Part shown: positions 9,515 to 18,219 of the stretch, in pieces | Numbering within the stretch: position 1 is the first letter of the stretch | Layout: every line of letters begins with the position of its first letter | Source of the DNA: Pseudomonas fluorescens | GTDB lineage: Bacteria; Pseudomonadota; Gammaproteobacteria; Pseudomonadales; Pseudomonadaceae | Assembly (NCBI RefSeq): GCF_902497775.2 | Contig: NZ_OZ024668.1 | Location: forward strand, 3,952,326 to 4,016,325 | Direction: 5' to 3' | DNA length: 64,000 nucleotides | Notes under the pieces: model-generated | What the model was told of the DNA's origin: nothing | Database searches by the model: none | The model's input: only the letters and a program-made list of their open reading frames with translations | Translations under genes and position numbers: made by a program

Positions 9515-10006
9515 CTACAGACGCGGCTCGACCCGCGTGCCACTGCCGCCCAGCGGCGCTGCAGGTGGCGGGTTACGGTAGCGGTCGCTGCGCTCGGCGG
9601 CGAACGGCTCATCGCTCACAGGCTCCTCGGCCTCACGCTTGGCGGCGGCTTCGGCCTGCGCGCGGCGGGCCTTGGCGCGGCGCTCGAACGGCCAGCGGAT
9701 AAGCACGAACAGCGCGTACAGGGCAAACGCGATCATCCCGTACATGGCCAGGTCTGCTGCGGCGCGCAGGGCGTTGTTGCCGACCTTGAACAGGGTATCG
9801 AGGGCCGCGATGGCGATGGCCGGGGCGAATTTCTCTTTCACCGGGTCGACGATGGTCGGGGTCAGCAGCAGGACCGCCATCAGCACCCGCAGTGGCTCAC
9901 GCAGCCAGCGCCACATCCATGAGGTCAGGCGAAAGCCCACCAATAGGCATCCCAAGGCGGCAAGGGCGTAGAGGCCCCAGGCGAGCAGATAATCGTTCTC
10001 GGTCAT
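9515..10006 (-). CDS. Small inner-membrane protein, unknown function
   Basis: A 163-residue protein with three or four hydrophobic segments (about residues 7-28 LLAWGLYALAALGCLLVGF, 38-50 LRVLMAVLLLTPTIV, 85-108 LAMYGMIAFALYALFVLI). A charged alanine/arginine-rich cytoplasmic tail follows, ending in a proline-rich stretch. I do not recognise a characterised family, although similar proteins occur widely in Pseudomonas. It heads a probable three-gene minus-strand transcript with the amidotransferase and the DUF2937 gene and is divergent from oligopeptidase B. Confidence 0.6.
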   Translation of the reverse strand: MTENDYLLAWGLYALAALGCLLVGFRLTSWMWRWLREPLRVLMAVLLLTPTIVDPVKEKFAPAIAIAALDTLFKVGNNALRAAADLAMYGMIAFALYALFVLIRWPFERRAKARRAQAEAAAKREAEEPVSDEPFAAERSDRYRNPPPAAPLGGSGTRVEPRL

Positions 10007-10090
10007 GGTGTCCGTGGCAAGCTAGGTAAATAGACGCTTATGATAAACACTTTTCCGCGCGCAGGCGCCCCCCAGCCAAGAGAACCCCGC

Positions 10091-12142
10091 ATGTCCGCAG
10101 ACGCCACCGCTCCCCGTGCCCCGATTGCCCACAAGGCCGAAGGTGCCGATCCCTATGCCTGGCTGCAGCAGCGCGATACCCCCGAGGTGCTGGCTTACCT
10201 GAACGCCGAGAACGCCTATCAAGAGGCCCGGCTTGCCGAACAGGCGCCGCTGCGCGAACAACTGTTCGAAGAGATCAAGGCGCGCATCCTCGAAACCGAC
10301 CTGTCGCTGCCCTCGCCCTGGGGCCCGTACCTGTACTACACGCGCACCACCGCCGGTGACGAGTACGCCCGCCATTACCGCTGCCCGCGCCCGGCCGACG
10401 ATTCCAACACGGTCGATGAAAGCCGCGAAGCGCTGCTGCTCGACCCGAACGAACTGGCCAAGGGCGGCTTTTTGTCCCTGGGCGCCTTCAGCATCAGCCC
10501 CGACCACCAGCGCCTGGCCTACAGCCTGGACACCAGCGGCGACGAGATCTACACCCTGTACGTCAAGGACCTGGCCAGCGGCGCCATCGAGCAGCTGCCG
10601 TTCGAGGACTGCGACGGCAGCATGACCTGGGCCAACGATAACCAGACGCTGTTCTTCGCCGAACTGGACGATACCCACCGCCCGCACAAGCTGTTGCGCC
10701 ATCGCCTGGGCAGCACCGTGGTCGACACGGTGTATGAAGAAACCGACGGCCGTTTCTTTCTGCACTGCTACCGCGCCAGCTCCGAGCGCCAACTGATCCT
10801 GCTGCTCAACAGCAAGACCACCAGCGAAGCCTGGGTGCTGGACGCCGAACACCCCGAGCAGGCCTTCACCTGCCTGGCGCCTCGAGTCGAGGGCCACGAA
10901 TACTACCCCGACCACGGCCAGCTCGAAGGCCAGTGGCGCTGGTTCATCCGCACCAACCAGGACGGCATCAACTTCGCCCTGTACCAGGCCCAAGCCGAAG
11001 GGGTGCCGAGCCGCGAGCAATGGCAACGGCTGGTGGCCCACCGCGACACGGTGATGCTCGAGGGCCTGACCCTCAACGCCAGCGCCCTGACCCTGAGCCT
11101 GCGCGAAGGCGGCCTGCCGATCATCGAGGTGCGCCCGCAAGGCCTGCCAGCCTACCGCGTGGAACTGCCGGACGCCGCCTACAGCCTGTACGTGCAAGAC
11201 AGCCTGGAGTTCGTCAGCCCGCGCATCCGCCTGCGTTACCAGTCGCTCAACCGCCCGGCCCAGGTTCGCCAACTGGAGCTGGGCAACGGCGCCCAGCAGG
11301 TGCTCAAGGAAACCCCGGTGCTCGGCCCGTTCGACCCGGATGCCTACGTCAGCCAGCGCCTGTGGGCCACCGCCGCCGACGGCACCCAGGTACCGATCAG
11401 CCTGGTGCAGCGCCGCGCCGACGTCGGCAAGCCGGTGCCGCTGTACCTGTACGGTTACGGCGCCTACGGCGAAAGCCTCGACCCGTGGTTCTCCCACGCC
11501 CGCCTGAGCCTGCTCGAACGCGGCGTGGCCTTTGCCATCGCCCACGTGCGTGGCGGCGGCGAGCTGGGTGAAGCCTGGTACCGCGCCGGCAAACAGGAGC
11601 ACAAGCACAACACCTTCGGCGACTTCATCGCCTGTGCCGAACACCTGATTGCCCAGGGCGTGACCTGCGCCGAGCAACTGGCGATCAGCGGCGGCAGTGC
11701 TGGCGGCCTGCTGATCGGCGCGGTGCTCAACCAGCGCCCGGAGCTGTTCAAGGCGGCGATTGCCGAAGTGCCGTTCGTCGACGTGCTCAACACCATGCTC
11801 GACCCCGAGCTGCCGCTGACCGTCACCGAGTACGACGAGTGGGGTAACCCCGAAGAGCCTGAGGTGTACGAGCGGATCAAGGCCTACGCGCCGTATGAAA
11901 ACGTCCGGGCCCAGGCCTACCCTGCCCTGCTGGTGATTGCCGGTTACAACGACAGCCGCGTGCAGTACTGGGAAGCGGCCAAATGGGTTGCGCGGTTGCG
12001 AGTGACCAAGACCGACGACAACCTGTTGCTGCTCAAGACCGAAATGGGCGCCGGCCACGGCGGCATGAGCGGGCGCTACCAGGGGCTGCGCGATGTAGCG
12101 CTGGAGTACGCGTTCGTATTTAACGTGCTGAACGTGGTGTAA
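10091..12142 (+). CDS. ptrB: Oligopeptidase B (S9A serine peptidase)
   Basis: A 683-residue S9 prolyl-oligopeptidase-family enzyme: an N-terminal seven-blade propeller (to about residue 400) followed by an alpha/beta-hydrolase domain. The nucleophile motif is ISGGSAGGLLIG, the catalytic Asp is likely in IAGYNDSRVQYWEAAKW, and the His is in MGAGHGGMSGR. Oligopeptidase B cleaves short peptides after Arg/Lys in the cytoplasm. The frame is open from an ATG at 10040, but the ATG at 10091 (MSADATAP) gives the usual N-terminus. The gene is followed by a REP unit. Confidence 0.92.
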   Translation: MSADATAPRAPIAHKAEGADPYAWLQQRDTPEVLAYLNAENAYQEARLAEQAPLREQLFEEIKARILETDLSLPSPWGPYLYYTRTTAGDEYARHYRCPRPADDSNTVDESREALLLDPNELAKGGFLSLGAFSISPDHQRLAYSLDTSGDEIYTLYVKDLASGAIEQLPFEDCDGSMTWANDNQTLFFAELDDTHRPHKLLRHRLGSTVVDTVYEETDGRFFLHCYRASSERQLILLLNSKTTSEAWVLDAEHPEQAFTCLAPRVEGHEYYPDHGQLEGQWRWFIRTNQDGINFALYQAQAEGVPSREQWQRLVAHRDTVMLEGLTLNASALTLSLREGGLPIIEVRPQGLPAYRVELPDAAYSLYVQDSLEFVSPRIRLRYQSLNRPAQVRQLELGNGAQQVLKETPVLGPFDPDAYVSQRLWATAADGTQVPISLVQRRADVGKPVPLYLYGYGAYGESLDPWFSHARLSLLERGVAFAIAHVRGGGELGEAWYRAGKQEHKHNTFGDFIACAEHLIAQGVTCAEQLAISGGSAGGLLIGAVLNQRPELFKAAIAEVPFVDVLNTMLDPELPLTVTEYDEWGNPEEPEVYERIKAYAPYENVRAQAYPALLVIAGYNDSRVQYWEAAKWVARLRVTKTDDNLLLLKTEMGAGHGGMSGRYQGLRDVALEYAFVFNVLNVV

Positions 12143-12175
12143 ATCGGAAAATTTGTTGTCTGAGTCATCGCCCGC

Positions 12176-12204
12176 CCCTGTAGGAGCGGGCTTGACCCGC
12201 GATC
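12176..12204 (+). repeat. Single REP unit
   Basis: One copy of the Pseudomonas REP palindrome (TGTAGGAGCGGGCTTGACCC) lies between ptrB and the cNMP-binding gene. One base differs from the usual GCCCCGCGAT half (GACCCGCGAT). Confidence 0.75.
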
Positions 12205-12237
12205 ATCAGACACCATAAATCTAAAAGAACGACGCAA

Positions 12238-12711
12238 ATGCCTGAACCCACCCACCTCAATAACGAAATCCGCGACATGCTCATGGACTGCGGCCTGTTC
12301 GACCAGTTGCAGCCTGGCGACTTCCAGGCCGCTGCCGGCTATTTCAGCATCAGCAGCATGAGCGAAGGCGCAGAAATCTTTCGCGAAGGCGATGCCGGCA
12401 CGTTCATGTGCATCATCCACTACGGTGTAGTCTCGGTGCGCAAGAACGACGCCGAGCAGCGCCAGGTGGAAATCGCCACCCTGCGCAAAGGCCGCGCCTT
12501 CGGCGAAATGGCCGTGCTCGACGGTGAACGGCGCTCGGCCAGCTGCATTGCCGCCAGCGACTGCCAGTTGCTCAGCCTGGGCAAGGACTCGCTGGAAAAG
12601 ATGCTCAACGACGCCCCGAAGATCGCCGCCAAGATCATCCGCGCCCTGGCCGTGGCCCTGTCGCGGCGCCTGCGCATGCAGGACGGTCAGCGCCTGGCGC
12701 AGCAGGTCTAG
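12238..12711 (+). CDS. Cyclic nucleotide-binding domain protein without DNA-binding domain
   Basis: A 157-residue protein made almost entirely of one Crp-type cNMP-binding beta-roll. Family marks are GAEIFREGDAGTFMCIIHYG (residues about 41-60) and the phosphate-binding cassette FGEMAVLDGERRSASCIA, in which the Glu and Arg that contact cAMP or cGMP are present. No helix-turn-helix follows, so it is a stand-alone sensor or regulatory subunit rather than a transcription factor. Its partner is unknown. It ends in a four-base overlap with the convergent small secreted protein gene. Confidence 0.85.
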   Translation: MPEPTHLNNEIRDMLMDCGLFDQLQPGDFQAAAGYFSISSMSEGAEIFREGDAGTFMCIIHYGVVSVRKNDAEQRQVEIATLRKGRAFGEMAVLDGERRSASCIAASDCQLLSLGKDSLEKMLNDAPKIAAKIIRALAVALSRRLRMQDGQRLAQQV

Positions 12712-12980
12712 TCGCCTTTGCCCTTGCCGTTGCCCGGGTCAAGACCAGGCAGTGGCTGGTCCTTGGGCGGGTTGGGCAGTGGCATCGGCGGCAGCAAAGG
12801 CGAACCCGGTTGCGCATCACCAGCCCGCGGCGGCGTGCTCGGTGTCACCTGCGGATACGGCGTTGGCGTCGCAGTGCCTGGTGCACCTGGCAGTGGAGTT
12901 GTCAGCCGCGGCTGCAGGTCGGCAGCCACCGCGGTTTGCAAGCTGGCACAGATCAGTACGGCAATGATCGAGTAACGCAT
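12708..12980 (-). CDS. Small proline-rich exported protein
   Basis: A 90-residue protein with a clear signal peptide (MRYSIIAVLICASLQTAVAA, cleavage after about residue 19). The mature part, about 70 residues, is low-complexity and rich in Pro, Gly and Thr, and ends GNGKGKGD. No family is recognised; it is probably disordered in the periplasm. An AAGGAG ribosome site stands before the ATG at 12980. Confidence 0.6.
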   Translation of the reverse strand: MRYSIIAVLICASLQTAVAADLQPRLTTPLPGAPGTATPTPYPQVTPSTPPRAGDAQPGSPLLPPMPLPNPPKDQPLPGLDPGNGKGKGD

Positions 12981-13106
12981 GCACAGGCTCCTTGAGGGTC
13001 CTACCTACAGGCTACTCCCACGGCGTACGGTTTGCCTGTCCGAATTGCCCGCCATCGGGCTAAACTTCAAGGCATAACCGTAACAAGCCCGAGAAAAGGT
13101 AATTCC

Positions 13107-13478
13107 ATGAGTTCGTCATCCTCTGCCGCCGCCACCGCACGGCTAGACCGCATCCTCGCCGACGCCAAGCGCGACAAGGAAATGGGCTACCGTGACAAGG
13201 CCCTGCGCATGTACCCGCACGTGTGTGGCCGCTGCGCCCGCGAGTTCGCCGGCAAGCGCCTGAGCGAGCTGACCGTGCACCACCGTGACCACAACCACGA
13301 CAACAACCCCCAGGACGGCTCCAACTGGGAACTGCTGTGCCTGTACTGTCACGACAACGAGCACTCGCGCTACACCGACCAGCAGTACTTCAGCGAAGGT
13401 TCGACCAGCAGCCCGAGCATCGCCAAGGCCACCCACAATCCGTTCGCGGCCCTGGCCGGCATGCTGAAGAAGGACTGA
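13107..13478 (+). CDS. yajD: YajD-like HNH nuclease family protein
   Basis: A 123-residue protein with an HNH fold: CGRCAREF supplies the first Cys pair, LTVHHRDHNHDNNPQDGSNW the catalytic His-Asn region, and LLCLYCHDNEH the second Cys pair and final His. This is the pattern of YajD, a short HNH protein whose biological target is not known. The upstream frame is open from 13032, but the ATG at 13107 follows an AAAAGG ribosome site and opens on the low-complexity MSSSSSAAATA stretch. Confidence 0.85.
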   Translation: MSSSSSAAATARLDRILADAKRDKEMGYRDKALRMYPHVCGRCAREFAGKRLSELTVHHRDHNHDNNPQDGSNWELLCLYCHDNEHSRYTDQQYFSEGSTSSPSIAKATHNPFAALAGMLKKD

Positions 13479-13539
13479 AGCCGCCCACAGTGGCCGGCAA
13501 GCCCGTATAATCGCGTTTTTTTGCGAAAGGCCCCGGCAC

Positions 13540-14010
13540 GTGGCGAACAAACGGTACAGCTGCATTGGTCTGTTCAACCCCAAGTCAGCCGAGAACGTCG
13601 GTTCGGTGATGCGCGCCGCGGGTTGCTACGGCGTCAACTCGGTGTTCTACACCGGCAAGCGCTATGAGCGCGCCCGCGACTTCGTCACCGACACCAAGCG
13701 TGTGCACTACGACATCCCGCTGATCGGCATCGACGACCTGCAGAAGATCATCCCCCTGGGCTGCACACCAGTGGCGGTGGAGCTGGTCGACGGCGCCAGG
13801 CCGCTGCCCGAATACACCCATCCGGACCGCGCGATCTACATCTTCGGCCCCGAAGACGGCTCCCTCGACCCGAGCGTGCGGGCCTGGTGCGAAGAGACCA
13901 TCTATATCCCGACCAACGGTTGCATGAACCTTGCCGCCACTGTCAACGTGGTGCTCTACGACCGCCTGGCCAAAGGCCTGAACACCCGCTCCGGGCCGAA
14001 ATTCAAGTAA
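13540..14010 (+). CDS. SpoU/TrmH-family RNA methyltransferase
   Basis: A 156-residue SPOUT methylase. Motif 1 is in IGLFNPKSAENVGSVMRAAG, motif 2 in YIFGPEDGSLDP, and motif 3 in IPTNGCMNLAATVNVVLYDRL, where the trefoil knot binds S-adenosylmethionine. The short length, with no N-terminal substrate-binding domain, resembles TrmL/YibK-type tRNA 2'-O-methylases, but the NP..ENVG spacing does not by itself fix the target. It starts with GTG at 13540. No operon partner. Confidence 0.82.
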   Translation: MANKRYSCIGLFNPKSAENVGSVMRAAGCYGVNSVFYTGKRYERARDFVTDTKRVHYDIPLIGIDDLQKIIPLGCTPVAVELVDGARPLPEYTHPDRAIYIFGPEDGSLDPSVRAWCEETIYIPTNGCMNLAATVNVVLYDRLAKGLNTRSGPKFK

Positions 14011-14076
14011 GTCGACTGAACAGCCCGGCCTGCCCGGCGGTCTGCTGTAGACCATCGTCCCTACTGGAGAATGATC

Positions 14077-14442
14077 ATGTCCGAGAAACAGACGCTTATC
14101 CCGGCCAACTCAGCGCATATGGCCAGCGAACACAACGTGCACGGCTGGGAACGCGCAGGCTCCGTCGCCACCGGGGTGATCATGGTCGGCAAGGGGCTGC
14201 GCCGCGGCGGCGTGTTTGGGTTGATTCAGGTGGCCATCGGCGGGGTTGCCCTGGCCCGTGGTATCACCGGCCACAGCTCGGTGAAAAGCCTGATCGAGCG
14301 CGGCCGTAGCGACCTGGATAACATCCGCGCCAAGATCGAACGCAGCGGCGCCGAGCTGCAAGCGCTCAAGGCCAACGCCGAAGCCGCCACCCGCGGCACC
14401 ACGGTGACGGGCAACGATGCCCTGAAAGACCCCAAGCCTTAA
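14077..14442 (+). CDS. Small membrane protein (DUF2892-like)
   Basis: A 121-residue protein with a hydrophobic hairpin (about residues 28-68: GSVATGVIMVGKGL, GGVFGLIQVAIGGVALARGITG). A charged coiled-coil-like tail with several Glu/Arg pairs follows (RSDLDNIRAKIERSGAELQALKA). It resembles the YgaP-type DUF2892 membrane hairpin. Two ATGs are close together; the second (14077) lies seven bases after GGAG and is preferred over 14071. The function is unknown. The 3' end overlaps the convergent M61-like gene by four bases. Confidence 0.6.
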   Translation: MSEKQTLIPANSAHMASEHNVHGWERAGSVATGVIMVGKGLRRGGVFGLIQVAIGGVALARGITGHSSVKSLIERGRSDLDNIRAKIERSGAELQALKANAEAATRGTTVTGNDALKDPKP

Positions 14443-15659
14443 CGCAACAGCTTGCTCTGCAGCACTTCGGAAGATTTGCCCAGCACGCTTTCACTGAGCT
14501 GGATGAACTCCGCGGTGCTGACGCTGTTCAGGCGCATCATCGCCCGGGTGACATCGTCCAGCGAACGCTCGTTGTGGGTATGCAGGCGGATTTCCTGGTC
14601 CAGCGCCCGCAACAGCAGCACGCCACGGGCGATCACCGCGCTGTCGACCTGCTCGCCGCGCAAACTGCTGACCTTCTTGCCACTGCGCTCAAGGCTCGCC
14701 TGCTGGGCCTGATAGCGCTCCTCGGTCATGCCGCCGGCGCGGCGCAACAGTTCGCTGGCGTAGTACTCGGCCAGGCTTTCAGCGATCCAGTCGCTGGCTT
14801 CACGGTCGTTGATCTGCGCGAACACATGCACCAGCTCGCGCAGCAGCGGGCTTGAACCGTTTTCACCGACCAGCGGGCGGCTGCTGTGCAGGTAGATGGA
14901 GTTGTGTCCGGCGCGGGCGCCCCGCCACAGCTCATCGCGGGCGCCGACCAGCAGCAGCTTGGGCGGATTGCGCGGAAATACCGCCTGCAGTTGCGGCCAG
15001 ACGAAGGTCAGCAGGGTCAGGTTGTCGAGGCGGCGCATGCCCTGGCCTTGCGGCGCGGCGACGCTGACGTCGGTTTCGCCCAGGCGTGCACGGCGGGTGC
15101 CGATGGTGCCGGCGAGCATCCAGCCGGTCGGGCGGTCGAACAGACGCGAGACGTTGTCGATGCGAAAGCGCTGCTTGCCAATGCGCGGCCACGGGGTTTC
15201 GACGCTTTTCCAGCCCTTGGGCAGCTCGAAACTCAGGCGTGCCACCAGTTCGGTGCCGTCGTGCTGGTCCAGGCGCGCCGGCGGCACCAGGTCGTCACCG
15301 CGAAACAGCGCCCAGTCCGGGGTCATGCGGGTCTCGAAAACGCCGCCCTTGAGGCGCTGGCTCAGGCGTACCTTATAGGTCAGCTGGCTCTTGCCGGGCG
15401 CCGGTTGCCAATGGCCGCGCTGATCGTCGCCCTGCACCTGCCACTGGCCGTCGGCCTTGAAGTCACTGTAGGCGCCGTCCTTGCCCAGGTCGAAGTCCAG
15501 GCTGCGGACACTGGCGCCATCGGCCAGGGTCAGGCGCACTTCGGCCTGCTCGCTTTGCGGCAGCAAGCGCACGTGGTAATCCAGATCGACTTTTTTCGCC
15601 CAGGCCGGCGAACTGGCCAGCAGGCCCAACACCAGCCACCAATGGCAACGCACACGCAT
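14439..15659 (-). CDS. Periplasmic M61-like protein with degenerate HExxH
   Basis: A 406-residue exported protein with a signal peptide (MRVRCHWWLVLGLLASSPAWA) and a beta-rich N-terminal domain resembling M1/M61 peptidases (residues 25-200). Its C-terminal half contains RELVHVFAQI (274-283) followed by WIAESLAEYYASELL (291-305). In glycyl-aminopeptidase-like M61 enzymes the corresponding block is HExxH followed by a downstream metal-ligand Glu. Here the first His is Arg (R274-E-L-V-H278), so zinc binding is probably lost and the protein may be a pseudo-peptidase. The family assignment is my reading of these motifs. It lies downstream of the YcgN gene on the same strand. Confidence 0.6.
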   Translation of the reverse strand: MRVRCHWWLVLGLLASSPAWAKKVDLDYHVRLLPQSEQAEVRLTLADGASVRSLDFDLGKDGAYSDFKADGQWQVQGDDQRGHWQPAPGKSQLTYKVRLSQRLKGGVFETRMTPDWALFRGDDLVPPARLDQHDGTELVARLSFELPKGWKSVETPWPRIGKQRFRIDNVSRLFDRPTGWMLAGTIGTRRARLGETDVSVAAPQGQGMRRLDNLTLLTFVWPQLQAVFPRNPPKLLLVGARDELWRGARAGHNSIYLHSSRPLVGENGSSPLLRELVHVFAQINDREASDWIAESLAEYYASELLRRAGGMTEERYQAQQASLERSGKKVSSLRGEQVDSAVIARGVLLLRALDQEIRLHTHNERSLDDVTRAMMRLNSVSTAEFIQLSESVLGKSSEVLQSKLLR

Positions 15660-15709
15660 ACAGAAACTCCTTGTTCCCCCAAACGCGCCTCCCGGCAAGC
15701 CTCTGCAGC

Positions 15710-16159
15710 TCAACCGGCGCGGAAAATCAGATACTCTTCCCAATCGTCTTCATCGACGCTGTCTTCACTGAGCATGCGTCCGGATTGTGAAATCCGTTGC
15801 TTGTGCACCTGCTCGCGATCACCGCAGACCAGATGGTGCCAGTCGGGCAGGTCCTTGCCCTCGCTGACCAGACGGTAACCGCAGGTGGTCGGCAACCATT
15901 TGAACTGGTCGGCCTTGCCCGGCGTGAGCTGGATACAGTCGGGTACGATCTGCATCCGGTTCGGGTAATCGCTGCACTGGCAAGTCTTGAGGTCCAGCAA
16001 TTTGCAGGCGATGCGCGTGTAATAGACGCTGTTGTCGTCTTCATCTTCAAGCTTTTGCAGGCAGCACAGGCCACAGCCGTCACACAGCGACTCCCACTCT
16101 TGCGGGTTGAGCTGTTCGAGGGTTTTACGCATCCAGAACGGATCGGCGTTGGCAGTCAT
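15710..16159 (-). CDS. ycgN: YcgN-family cysteine cluster protein
   Basis: A 149-residue protein with the cysteine cluster CDGCGLCC (near residue 27), further cysteines in [16 protein letters not shown] and CIQL, and WHHLVCGD. This is the YkgJ/YcgN pattern likely to bind a metal or Fe-S cluster; the reaction is unknown. The ATG at 16159 follows AGGA at ten bases; the in-frame TTG at 16180 would add seven residues and is less likely. In many gammaproteobacteria ycgN lies near ycgL and rnd, which here are 1.8 kb downstream in coordinates. Confidence 0.85.
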   Translation of the reverse strand: MTANADPFWMRKTLEQLNPQEWESLCDGCGLCCLQKLEDEDDNSVYYTRIACKLLDLKTCQCSDYPNRMQIVPDCIQLTPGKADQFKWLPTTCGYRLVSEGKDLPDWHHLVCGDREQVHKQRISQSGRMLSEDSVDEDDWEEYLIFRAG

Positions 16160-16307
16160 GTAGCGGGTGTCCTGTTTCAATTCGTTCGCGGCGGCGCGGC
16201 GGCGCCAGTCTAGGGCCTGTCACCGGCCATTGCCAGACCGCTTGTCAGCGCTCATATGACACAGTAGTTTGACCAGCGGTCACCTACCCAACTCTCAGGA
16301 ACTCAAG

Positions 16308-16901
16308 ATGAGTGCAAATCCTCGCGTTGCCGATCACGCCATCAACCAACAGTTCATCCAGCGCTGGTCGCCGCGCGCCTTCACCGGCGAGCCGATTGAC
16401 CAGGCCACCCTGCTGAGCTTCCTTGAAGCCGCACGCTGGGCACCTTCGGCCTACAACTCGCAGCCCTGGCGCTTCCTGTACGCCCGCCGCGACACGCCGA
16501 ACTGGGAGCGTTTCCTCGGTTTGCTCAACGAGTTCAACCGAAGCTGGGCCCAACACGCCTCGGCACTGGTGATCATCCTTTCCAAGACCAGTTTCACCGC
16601 ACCAGGCGCCAGTGAAGAAACCCCAGCCCTGTGGCACACCTTTGACACAGGCTCCGCCTGGGGCCACTTGGCGCTGCAGGCAAGCCTGAGCGGCTGGCAC
16701 ACCCACGGCATGGCCGGCTTTGACCAGGAGCTGACCCGCAAGGAGCTGAAGATTCCTGAAGGCTACGCCCTGCACGCGGCGGTAGCGATCGGCAAGCTGG
16801 GCGACAAGTCGAGCCTGGCCGAAGGCCTGCAGGCGCGGGAAGTGCCGAGCCTGCGGCGGCCGTTGAGCGAGCTGGCGGCCGAGGGTGATTTCAGCCTTTG
16901 A
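16308..16901 (+). CDS. Nitroreductase family flavoprotein
   Basis: A 197-residue nitroreductase-family protein. WSPRAFTGEPID and FLEAARWAPSAYNSQPWRF form the FMN-binding N-terminal signature. GSAWGHLALQASLSGWHTHGM is the dimer-interface helix, and HAAVAIGKLGD the C-terminal strand. It should be a cytoplasmic FMN-dependent NAD(P)H oxidoreductase acting on nitro- or quinone-type compounds; the natural substrate is not evident. The ATG at 16308 follows a CAGGAA site. Confidence 0.85.
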   Translation: MSANPRVADHAINQQFIQRWSPRAFTGEPIDQATLLSFLEAARWAPSAYNSQPWRFLYARRDTPNWERFLGLLNEFNRSWAQHASALVIILSKTSFTAPGASEETPALWHTFDTGSAWGHLALQASLSGWHTHGMAGFDQELTRKELKIPEGYALHAAVAIGKLGDKSSLAEGLQAREVPSLRRPLSELAAEGDFSL

Positions 16902-16928
16902 TGGGTTTCGCGGGTCGAGTCGAGGCTG

Positions 16929-17867
16929 TTAGTAGCCGCGCTGAAAGTCCACTTCTCCACGTAACGCTTCACCCGCCTGATACGCCCGCAGATTCTCGAC
17001 AAACAAGCGCACCATCGCCGCCGGCGAGGTCGGTGCCGAGCTGTGCCCGGTCAGCAGCAAGCCCCAGGCGGTCCAGAACGGATGGCGCTGCGGTAGCGGC
17101 TCCTGGCGGCAGACATCGATTACGGCGCCGGCCAGATGGCCCTTCTTCAAGGCTTCGACCAGGTCGGCATCGACCACCGCCACGCCACGCCCGGCATTGA
17201 TGAACAACGCCTCGGGATTGAAGCGTTGAAACAGCGCCGCGTCGTACAGGTCATGGGTCGCCGGGGTGTCGGGCAGCAGGTTGATTACATAATCGACCTG
17301 GCCCACCAGACGGCCCAGGTCCTCGAGACCGGCCACTTCGATAAACGGTGCCTGCTCGCGCGGCTGGCTGGCGATGCCGTACAACTGCACGCCAAACGGC
17401 AGCAGAAACTCCGCCACCCGCTGACCGATATCGCCGGTGCCGACGATCAGCGCCCGACGTCCTTCCAGGCTGCGCCCGGGGCGGTCATCCCACTTGCGCT
17501 CGACCTGGCTGACCAGGCGCGCCAGCACCTCACGCTCGTGGCCGAGCATGTAGGTGAGCACGTACTCGGCCATGACCTGGCCGAAGATGCCCACCGCCCG
17601 GGTCAGGCGGTAGTCACGCTGTAGGCCATCAGCCAGCAGCGGGGTGATCCCGGCCCAGGTCGATTGCAGCCACTGCGGTTGATGGCCCTGACGCAGCAAG
17701 GTGGCCAACAGGTCCGGCTGGCCCAGCCACACCGGGCTGTCGGCGGCCATTTGCGCCAGCTCAGCCGAATCACCACTGTTCAGGACCTCCAGGTCCGGTG
17801 CCATCTCGCGCAACAGCCGAGCGTAGAGGGCATGATCCTGTTCAGCGATCAAAACACGCATGTTCAT
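16929..17867 (-). CDS. D-2-hydroxyacid dehydrogenase (glyoxylate/hydroxypyruvate reductase type)
   Basis: A 312-residue NAD(P)-dependent dehydrogenase. The Rossmann motif is VGTGDIGQRVAEFL (about residues 142-155). The catalytic Arg is in INAGRGVAVVD, the Glu in IDVCRQEPLP, and the His in LTGHSSAPTSP. The lack of an N-terminal ACT or regulatory domain and the GIFGQVMAEYVLTYML segment resemble the GhrA-type reductases. Glyoxylate or hydroxypyruvate is the likely substrate class, by similarity. An ATG at 17861 is an alternative start two codons on. Confidence 0.85.
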   Translation of the reverse strand: MNMRVLIAEQDHALYARLLREMAPDLEVLNSGDSAELAQMAADSPVWLGQPDLLATLLRQGHQPQWLQSTWAGITPLLADGLQRDYRLTRAVGIFGQVMAEYVLTYMLGHEREVLARLVSQVERKWDDRPGRSLEGRRALIVGTGDIGQRVAEFLLPFGVQLYGIASQPREQAPFIEVAGLEDLGRLVGQVDYVINLLPDTPATHDLYDAALFQRFNPEALFINAGRGVAVVDADLVEALKKGHLAGAVIDVCRQEPLPQRHPFWTAWGLLLTGHSSAPTSPAAMVRLFVENLRAYQAGEALRGEVDFQRGY

Positions 17868-17925
17868 AACAACCTTGGGTAACGGCGAAGGCCGCCAGGA
17901 GCTGGCGGCGCGACAGTGAGGGAGG

Positions 17926-18219
17926 TCAGACCGGGTCGTTGCGACGCAGCAGCTCTTCTGGCAGGTGCTCGATGTACTCGTCCTCGACCGGTGACATCTG
18001 CAGGTGATAACCCTGCTGCTCGAGGTTTTCCAGGACCTTGGCGATATCTTCGCGGGCCAGCTGGCGCTCCGGGGTCAGGACCAGGTCGAAGGCGTGCACA
18101 GGCTTTCCGAAAAACGGCAGCAGGCCTTCGGGCACGCGCTCCAGGCCGTCGGCCTTGAGCACATAGAGGTACATTTCGTTCTTGCGCGGGCTCTTGTAGA
18201 TCGAGCAGATACGTTTCAT
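17926..18219 (-). CDS. ycgL: YcgL domain protein
   Basis: A 97-residue protein starting [20 protein letters not shown], with [19 protein letters not shown] in the middle, matching the small YcgL fold. The function is unknown. Its ATG overlaps the stop codon of the RNase D gene by four bases (ATGA), so the two are translationally coupled; rnd-ycgL is a conserved gammaproteobacterial pair, which suggests but does not prove a link to RNA turnover. Confidence 0.9.
   Translation of the reverse strand: MKRICSIYKSPRKNEMYLYVLKADGLERVPEGLLPFFGKPVHAFDLVLTPERQLAREDIAKVLENLEQQGYHLQMSPVEDEYIEHLPEELLRRNDPV

Noticed and set aside
10022..12058. 678-codon open frame antisense to ptrB
   Set aside because: It mirrors the codon structure of ptrB in a GC-rich genome, has low-complexity Ala/Gly/Val/Gln composition, no signal or domain, and no ribosome site.
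12238..12711. Crp/Fnr-type transcription factor
   Set aside because: The protein ends after the cNMP-binding domain; no helix-turn-helix is encoded and no frame continuation exists.
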